From Megachile rotundata (lineage: Eukaryota > Arthropoda > Insecta > Hymenoptera > Megachilidae): DNA of 64,000 bases. Within the stretch, counting starts at the first letter, position 1, and the number at the start of each line of letters is the position of its first letter. Shown here piece after piece: positions 57,074-64,000 of the stretch. The stretch lies in the NCBI RefSeq assembly GCF_050947335.1, contig NC_134988.1:4650001-4714000 (forward strand), given 5' to 3'. A program made the translations under genes and the position numbers. The notes beneath the pieces were generated by a model that did not search any database, was not told where the DNA came from, and saw nothing but the letters and a program-made list of their open reading frames with translations.

Positions 57074-58674
57074 CACCGCGGTGCATAACTATAACACCAT
57101 CTACTATTTTAGTTGTTCTATAATTCATAGTTAAAATGCAGAAAATCAATTGCAAGAGATGAAATGGTATGGGTCGCAATAAATTTTATATTAAGTCTCA
57201 TTGAAGTTGCTCTTCTATTAGAAACGATATAATCGAAATTGTGATTTTGGCTTGTAGCGTAACTATAGCACTCATGTCAATAAATTAACTTCTCTCCATC
57301 CAGTTCATCTACAAACTCATTGAAGCTAAATAATTACATCCTTATTAAAATACAAATAAAAATTTGACAATATTCTTTGTTGAACAATGCCACGTGATAG
57401 ATATTTGACCAAAGAGGAGAAGGGTAAAATTTTGACGTTTAAGAAGGATAAAATTAGTGTTCAGGAAATTGCCCGTAGGCTAGGGAGCTTACATAAAGTC
57501 ATTTTGATTTTCATAAATAATTTCGTTAATTATGGCAATAATGAAAAGGATGGTTCAAAGAAAAAATTGAGTCCCCTTACCGAACGAGCAATTGTAAAAG
57601 CAGCCAGTAACATCCAAAACAGCTGTAACCAAATTATAAAGGAACTCGACTTAAATATTTCACGATGGACAATACGTCAAGTTTTGAAAAGTAATCCCCA
57701 TATGGAGAAGCAGATATTAAAATCTGCACCAAAACTTCTACCACGGCATAACTTTGCGAGGCTTGAATACGCTCGAGCAAACATGCATCGCGACTGGAAA
57801 AGCATAAGTTAACCTTAGATTTCAAAATCTTTTTACACCAATTTACTTAAACTTCTATCAGTGATAATAAGGTTATATTTTCGGATGAAAAAAAGTTTAA
57901 TCTTGATGGTACGGACGGCTATAATTCATGTTGGCGAGATCTCCGAAAAGAATCACAATACTTTTCAAAGAGAAATTTTGGCGGTCGAAGTGTTATGGTT
58001 TGCGGTGCCTTTTGCATTGATGGCATGTTGTAATTGGCTTTTCCATCGAAAAAGTGGGGTAGTGATGAGTACACCACCATTTTATCAAACAATTTGCTAC
58101 CTTTTATAAGACTTTTATAGGACAACGTTGTTGTACATACCAGTCGGAAAACAGTATCATGGTTGGAAAGAAACAAAATTAATGTTATTAAATGGCCAGC
58201 ATGTACACCAGACAAAAACCCGATGAAAAATATTTGGGCCAATATTGTCCGAAAAATTTATGTCGAAAATCGACAGTATGAAAATATTTTAGAACCAAAA
58301 ACGCGATACTAAAAGCATGTAATGAAATTAGCCAACGAATTTTTCAGAAACTCATCGACAGCATGCCAGATAGAATTTTCCAACTTATAACAAAACAAGG
58401 AGGCCCTACAAGTTATTAAAATCATATTTATGTGTTTATATTTGACAATTATTCACATGGTGCTATAGTTATGCAACGATGAAAAATTTTCATGTTATAT
58501 TTTCTTATACATACAATAAAATAATATCAACAATTTTTGACTGAAGTTCATTTTTCACTGAAGTTCATTGTTCACTATATCCTTCAATTTCGTATGGATG
58601 ATTTTTATGTATTGTTATTTCAAAGTCAGAATCTACTAAAAATATAGGTGGTGCTATAGTTTTGCACCGCAGTG
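57074..58674 (+). mobile_element. Tc1-like element with IR/DR ends, copy 2
   Basis: TA at 57072-57073 and 58675-58676. Ends CACCGCGGTGCATAACTATA and TATAGTTTTGCACCGCAGTG. Internal repeats near 57250 and 58458 mirror those of copy 1. 1601 bp; it has about 70 bp near 57271-57340 that copy 1 lacks. Confidence 0.92.
57387..58419 (+). pseudogene. Tc1-like transposase pseudogene (DD34E), sister of copy 1
   Basis: 141-codon N-terminal frame (MPRDRYLTKEEKGKIL...) with the helix-turn-helix region, then the same interruption after HRDWKSIS as copy 1. It resumes at FSDEKKFNLDG (first Asp), has the same stop after GML and the same deletion/stop before DNVVVHTS (second Asp), then PDKNPMKNIW, where the catalytic Glu has become Lys. 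A one-base loss near 58300 shifts the tail. The shared lesions show both copies come from an already inactive parent. Confidence 0.9.
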
Positions 58675-58679
58675 TAAAG

Positions 58680-59345
58680 AATTGTAATACAACATATCTT
58701 GTTATGCAAATTGTTATGCATACTGTGTGAAAAAGAAGTCGTTGTAAGACGTTGTAAGGTGTCGATATTCAAGTTTATGATGATTTGATTTATGGAAAGG
58801 ATTTTGTTTTCATCGAATTTTTGGAAAATTGTGCTTGATTTTGCAGATTTTCAAATAGAAAAGGTACTCGTATTTTCGTTTTGATTTCTAGAGCGAAAAG
58901 AGCTTTTAAGGAAATTAATACGGACATGAAGTAACGATGGCTTTGACCTTTAGAGAAATGTCAGTGTGTTCCAATTCTGAAAGTTCGATATTCAAATTAT
59001 GGATAAAAAGCTAATCACTACAGAACTTGAAAATATAGAGACACCATTCAAATGAATAAAATACGTATCACATCCCGCCATCGTCTAAAGTAGTAAAAAG
59101 CAATTAATTCAACGCTTACAAACATTTCTCTTTCAATTCTGAATAAATTCTGTAATACCAAGATTTTCAAGCTTGCTTATAATATGGAACCTCTAAGCAT
59201 AAATATTTGCCATAACCTCATGTTCCAAACTCTAAAAGGGAAGCGTCTCGTATGTTATCACTCGGACACTTATTTTATTCTTATTAAATTACAAAAGCTT
59301 TAAACGTATATTACTCTCCCATTCCGGAGAGTTGCTTTGGTTTCG
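58680..59345. other. Spacer, nothing supported
   Basis: No features recognised. Confidence 0.4.
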
Positions 59346-59350
59346 CAAAA

Positions 59351-59596
59351 TTATTGCTTTTGGCGCGCTTTATAATTGTACGAAATTTGAATAAATTCGG
59401 GATTTCGAAAGTTACGAGGTCTCCTTGTAAGGTGGACCAAGTCCTCTAATTTCACTGGAACTGTCAAGTGTCCAGTGTTGCTTAATTCAAATATAATTTG
59501 AATATAGTCATTCTGCGTAAAGTGCTTAAAACCTTTAACTACGAAGGTCGATTTTTCGTACTGTAATATTCGACGTGGAGCTTTTGAGGCCGCCAT
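59351..59596 (-). CDS. Unassigned small ORF, possible gene or exon
   Basis: 81 codons starting MAASKAPRRILQYEKSTFV and ending SYNYKARQKQ. The ATG is in an AACATGGCG context, close to the animal translation-start consensus. Composition is balanced and not repeat-derived, unlike almost every other frame here. An AATAAA poly(A)-type signal follows about 75 bp after the stop on the same strand (near 59276). There is no signal peptide or membrane segment, and I recognise no family. No transposon ends were seen around it. It could be a small host gene, a first exon, or a fragment of an unrecognised mobile element or retrocopy. Chance remains possible. Confidence 0.3.
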   Translation of the reverse strand: MAASKAPRRILQYEKSTFVVKGFKHFTQNDYIQIIFELSNTGHLTVPVKLEDLVHLTRRPRNFRNPEFIQISYNYKARQKQ

Positions 59597-59599
59597 GTT

Positions 59600-61470
59600 C
59601 AGGTGATCACCGTGAAAAATGAATTAGATATACTTTTATTCGCTATTTAAGTAGATTCTGATGAAATAAGGTTTATGAATGAAAATTAAATTAATGAATC
59701 AATTAACTTTTAAATTAAATCATGCGTCGGTAGATTTCAAAATGGAGGATATGCAATGGAAATTAAGAAACGAGAAAAATTAATAAATATTACGGATGAA
59801 AGGTATCGTTTTGCAGGCAAATAATTTTACGAAAGAATATTATTGTATTTATGTTTATATATTGTTATGATAATTAATAGTTATTAATTTTATTTTTATT
59901 TAAATTATTTACCACTAAATGGCAGTATTTAGTACGAAATTATATTTATCAAATGTAGGTTAGAACGACATTCAAAGGCACTATAAGGGGGCACCGAAAC
60001 GTAAACAGACTCCAATAGGGGCGCAGAAATACATCTGCAACAACTGAAAGGGCATCAAAATGCGGGCGAAACATCTGTTTTTATTCCATTAAATATACTG
60101 AAATATATGGAGTTTTAATTTCTTTTACTTGAAAAAGATCGTTACAAAATGAAACTATTTAATAACATATATTATTTTTAAGAATATGACATTCATATAG
60201 CAGTACTTCTCAATTATTGTATGCACAAACGCTTAAAGGCTTCATAACTAGATTTACCTTATAATATTGATTTCTTCACGAAATTATGATGGTTCAAACA
60301 TTTGATGTTAAATAGAAGTTTCTTTTTAGTCAATCAATATTTATATTGAACTTCAATGCCATGTTTTAGTACTCTTCAAATCTTTTTATTAGTTATACAC
60401 AATCCTTATAATTTATAAACTTAAAATAATTTCAACTTCTGCTGCGTCCTTATAAAAATCAAATTGAAAAAAGCGATTTGTAGTATAAATAAAACTTGAT
60501 GAAAAAAGAGGTTATTTTTGTTAAATTTGGGAATGAAATTAATAATTAACAAAAATAAGGAAGATGTAGTTTCTAATAGGTAAGAAATGATCGATGATAT
60601 TGATCAACTGTATCGACAAGATTTTTCACTGTAAATGATTGATAATCTTATCGAAAACACGTTCAAACTACTAAAATATTATAGAAGACTTCACATTTCC
60701 GTTGCGCCGAACTCTGTATAAAATCACTCACAACAAATGTATTATATTGTGAAGTGGTAAGCAAATAATTGTATAAGGTACATCTATTCGAGTGCTATAA
60801 TATATTGCGGATAGTTGTGCATTTATGATATTTTGAAGACAACAAAATAAACATAAATCATAAAATCTGTAGTCTATAAATCTCTTACGGAGTGCTTTAT
60901 TTACTTGAACCATGCAGATCTCGATATATCGTAGACACGTAAACATTCTCAATCTAATAATAATAAGAGAATAATGTTTTCCAGCATTAATTAAGCCTGA
61001 AATGTCATTGTGTGATGAGAACTCACTTCATCAAAAATAAATCTATACTTATATTAAAAAATATAAAATAATGATTATAAATTAAATATCAATGTCAAAT
61101 TAGCGAAATTGTAAAATTGAATATTAAAAAAATGTACTCGCACTTTAGCTACATAATATGTATACATATGTGCAACTTTCCTGAAGGTGTATATTAAAAT
61201 GTATATTAACATATTCCAAATTTTTGATAAACTAAGAAAAAGTAACGAGTTATTAAGTAAATTAGATTTTTTCTCCAGCTTTTCAAGTTGTTTACACATT
61301 CACAAATATTCAACTGTTGACATCTTATATCCAAGTGACCACATTTTTTGAAACACCCCGTATTATCTTTTGATATTTTTTAATCCAGCATACTTACACA
61401 TCAGACATCTATATAACATACACCTCATATATGATACAATATTTCTGTGTTATAGAATAATTTATCTTCA
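59600..61470. other. AT-rich spacer, no gene supported
   Basis: A small GC-richer patch at 59985-60070. A lone terminus-like GTTTCAAAAAATGTGG (reverse strand, near 61336-61360, followed by a CACCCCGTA end) suggests a lost DNA element. Nothing else. Confidence 0.4.
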
Positions 61471-61590
61471 TAAGGACGAATATAAGAAACCTAATTATAA
61501 GGATGAATATAAGAAATCTAATTATAAGGATGAATATAAGAAACTAATTTATCTTTATGAGAATAAATATAAGAAACTAATTAAAAGAAT
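61471..61590 (+). repeat. 27-bp tandem repeat, about four units
   Basis: AAGGATGAATATAAGAAACC followed by TAATTAT, with later units diverging. Explains the KDEYKKPNY repeats in the overlapping 89-codon frame. Confidence 0.85.
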
Positions 61591-61988
61591 AAATGTAACA
61601 AAGTATGAATATTTTACGAGTCTAATTTTAAGAGTATGACTATCAAGGAAACGAATGAAAAGATGAATTATAAGCAGTACATTAAAAATTCATGTAGTAA
61701 AGATATTGTGTAGAAAAAGATATAGTATATCGTGTTGGTTTCTTTAAATATAGTATATCGTGTTGGTTTCTTTATCGTCACACAGCAGCAAAATGTAGCA
61801 ACATTTTAACCAGTTCAGGGTGAAGTTTACTGACCGAATATTCCAAATATGATTTTTGGCAGGAAATTGAGAGCTTCGGTGATCCATGTTTATCTTGCGT
61901 TGTTTAGGATAGAAGAACAGTAAATATCTGACTTCCAAAATGTGCAAAAATGCAACTTAGTGTATCAAAAATTTGTTAATTACCATTC

Positions 61989-62352
61989 CCAGTAAAGGAT
62001 GCCCATAAAGATATATTTAAACAAATTTTAAACAAATGGAACCAGGAATGTACATCAGCTAACCAAACAAAACTATACGACATAACAGATGATACATATT
62101 CGAACAACCCAGCTTTTTTAACAAGAAAAATTGTACTCACAAGGCTAAGGATATAAAATTAACCCATCAATACTTAATTTTTAAGTCTGACAGACCGATC
62201 TGTGAAAATTGTAATTATGTATAATCTGTTAAATTTTACTGGAATGTGTAATTGGTGCAAATAGAATCACAGAAAAACTACCTGTTGATATTAAGAAACG
62301 TTTACGTGACAGAAAACATACATTAAAATATTTGAAGATGTCTAAGATGTAG
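61989..62352 (+). pseudogene. Jockey-type non-LTR retrotransposon 3' relic
   Basis: Broken by stops and frameshifts but readable. WNQECTSANQTKLYDIT, then TRKIVLTRLRI, then LTHQYLIFKSDRPICENC, then, in a shifted frame, LLECVIGANRITEKLP and LRDRKHTLKYLKMSKM before a stop at 62350-62352. This follows the C-terminal pattern of jockey-clade ORF2 proteins (RLRIGHTxLTHxYLL..PxCxxC....HILLEC...FLK). Reverse transcriptase and endonuclease are absent, as expected for a 5'-truncated insertion. No clear poly(A) tail. Confidence 0.7.
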
Positions 62353-62354
62353 TT

Positions 62355-63120
62355 AGTTTAATAAGAGCTTGTTACGCAGATGTAAATTAAATGACAAATA
62401 TAAGATACATTGTAATTAAACACAAAATGTAAGAATATAACAATGTATCGAAATGTAGTTGCTAGCACCTACAAAGCTGATGCGACATTAATACTAGGTT
62501 TACGGACATTTGATAGTCACTTATATTTCAATTTGAACTAAAGTAGAAAAATAAATAAATTAGAGCTAATATGTAAACTGCCTAATGTAAGAAAATTCGA
62601 AAGCTAGCATTTGCCAAATTAGAAAATTGAATGTAGATCATTAACATTTTGTCAATGACCCTTGAAGGAAACCGTTAAAGCCATAAAAAGTTCGCAGACT
62701 AGGCGAAGGTGGTATAGAAATGTGCTTTTTGGCGCATTCTTATTGTAACCGTCTTGGCGTGAGCAAGTCAATATTACAGTTTACGAGAAGACATATTAAC
62801 TTTTATTTTGCGCTCACAAACAGTTTTTAGATTTAATTCTACCTTTTTCCGCTATAACTCGGTGATTTCTTACACTAAGACATTTTAACTTGACGAAAGT
62901 TGACATTTTTACAAAAATTTCTTAATAATTTTTGTAATTTAAAATAGATCTATGGTCCGTCACTTTGACGGGTTCCATAAATCTAATGTTTAATAAATAA
63001 ATTAAAAAAAAGTGCCAAGATTTTTACGCCAGGAAGCAATATTTCATACAGTCTTCCACAAGAGCATGGACGCGATATTTTTGAAATTTGATACCCAATA
63101 CAGCAAAAATTACGTTAGTC
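62355..63120. other. AT-rich spacer, nothing supported
   Basis: No features recognised. Confidence 0.4.
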
Positions 63121-63199
63121 CAAACAAATGTCTTCTCTAATACGCAATAGCCCTCTAATTCTCTTAGTGTCATTTTTGTCACTGAGAAGTTCAAGTAAT

Positions 63200-63807
63200 T
63201 TCGAAATAAGTGCATACGCTAAACGATTTGAAGCGATATTCTTGTACCAGCACCCGAAAGGGCCAAAAATGAGTGTTAGAAATACAAAATATCTGCACAA
63301 GTCTCGCGAATTTGTAAATAAGTGGGTACAACGTTATAAAGAAACAAATTGTGTTGGTGATCTTGACTGAGGTTCGAAGCGAGCTACAGAACTTTATGCG
63401 TCAGGGTTTCGGAACTTTATGCATCCTTACGGATAATTTAAATGCCCAGAAGATGAAACTGTACCAAAGGGTTCTCTTAGTATCGGTTAAACATTGATTT
63501 AAAAGAACCAGAGACCACTGGATACTTTAAGAGGACGACTCCAAACACCGAAGCCACCATTGTACGGAATGGAAAACATGGTGGCAACGTGTTGGATTGG
63601 CCATCTCAGTTCCCCGATACCAATCCAATCGAAAATGTTTGGTCTCTCATGAAGTACAAACTCCGAGAAAAACGTATTTTAAAACTGAAGATGCTATTTC
63701 GCCGTATTCGAGAAGTAAGCAGATCTCTTCCTGTCTCATACGCTGCAAAGCTGGTTGAAGGTATGCCTAGACATTGTGCAGGAATAATCGCTAATCGTGA
63801 TACTTGA
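63200..63807 (+). pseudogene. Tc1-like transposase pseudogene
   Basis: N-terminal piece in the frame open from 63128: NTKYLHKSREFVNKWVQRYK, a Tc1-type helix-turn-helix region, closing at a stop near 63368. The middle with the first Asp is deleted. Near 63505 HWIL-stop-EDDSKHRS carries the second Asp. From 63589 a shifted frame gives LDWPSQFPDTNPIENVWSLM (catalytic Glu) and a complete tail to 63807. Terminal repeats were not identified. It represents a third Tc1-like lineage distinct from the 2.8/57.4 kb and 44.4 kb families. Confidence 0.8.
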
Positions 63808-63811
63808 TCAC

Positions 63812-64000
63812 ATTATTATGCAAGTATTAGTTGTTTAAATGTACTTTCGATCTGTACAACCTTTTTACAGAGATTTACTTGCACTCAGATATTCCATGCT
63901 CTTCTGGAACAGACTGTACACTCTCTTCAGTGATATTCTTTATACTGTCCTTGTCACCCCGACCAGAATAATACTGTTGGAATGTACAAATCTAAATTTG
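63812..64000. other. Window edge, nothing supported
   Basis: Unremarkable sequence, no features recognised. Confidence 0.4.

Overview
The window looks like AT-rich, intergenic, transposon-dense insect DNA. Evidence: at least nine recognisable Tc1/mariner copies or relics, one complete Ty1/copia retrotransposon whose primer-binding site copies the anticodon arm of initiator tRNA-Met, a jockey-type non-LTR relic, many miniature elements flanked by TA or TTAA, and a GGTTAGGTTAGG tract of the type common in insect genomes. A hymenopteran (bee, wasp or ant) is plausible from composition and mariner content, but nothing here proves it. I found no convincing host protein-coding gene, rRNA or functional tRNA. 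The only intact long reading frame is the copia polyprotein.

Layout. 1-7.3 kb: nested repeats. A long inverted repeat (arms near 0.85-1.55 and 5.15-5.84 kb) encloses a TTAA-flanked element, itself split by a Tc1-like element; two copies of a ~500-bp miniature element lie outside the arms in opposite orientation. 8.2-11.2 kb: a second copy of the TTAA-flanked element, in reverse, loaded with a TA-flanked element with ~68-bp ends and an internally deleted mariner. 12.3-15.5 kb: purine-rich minisatellite interrupted by a foldback element, then a 161-bp tandem duplication and the first 'GAAATTTGG' array. 18.0-18.7 kb: 36-bp minisatellite. 20.8-21.2 kb: first of three TTAA miniature elements. 21.5-26.15 kb: complete, young copia element with identical 204-bp LTRs. 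27.5-31.7 kb: simple repeats, a foldback element, a mariner deletion derivative and another octamer array. 35.8-45.3 kb: miniature elements, three Tc1-like relics and the largest octamer array. 46-48 kb: a GC island with an X-box-like site and three dispersed repeats bearing TTTGGCGCC-like motifs. 50-56.3 kb: more nested miniature elements and 27-bp and 21-bp minisatellites. 57-64 kb: second copy of the Tc1-like element, a small unassigned ORF, a jockey relic and a final Tc1-like relic.

How it fits together. The window is an insertion archive rather than an operon or pathway. The copia element could still be autonomous. All Tc1/mariner copies are broken, but several keep complete ends and target duplications, so a transposase acting in trans could have moved them. 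Two copies of one Tc1-like family share the same disabling lesions, so they descend from an already broken parent. Most other open frames are by-products of minisatellites whose period is a multiple of three.
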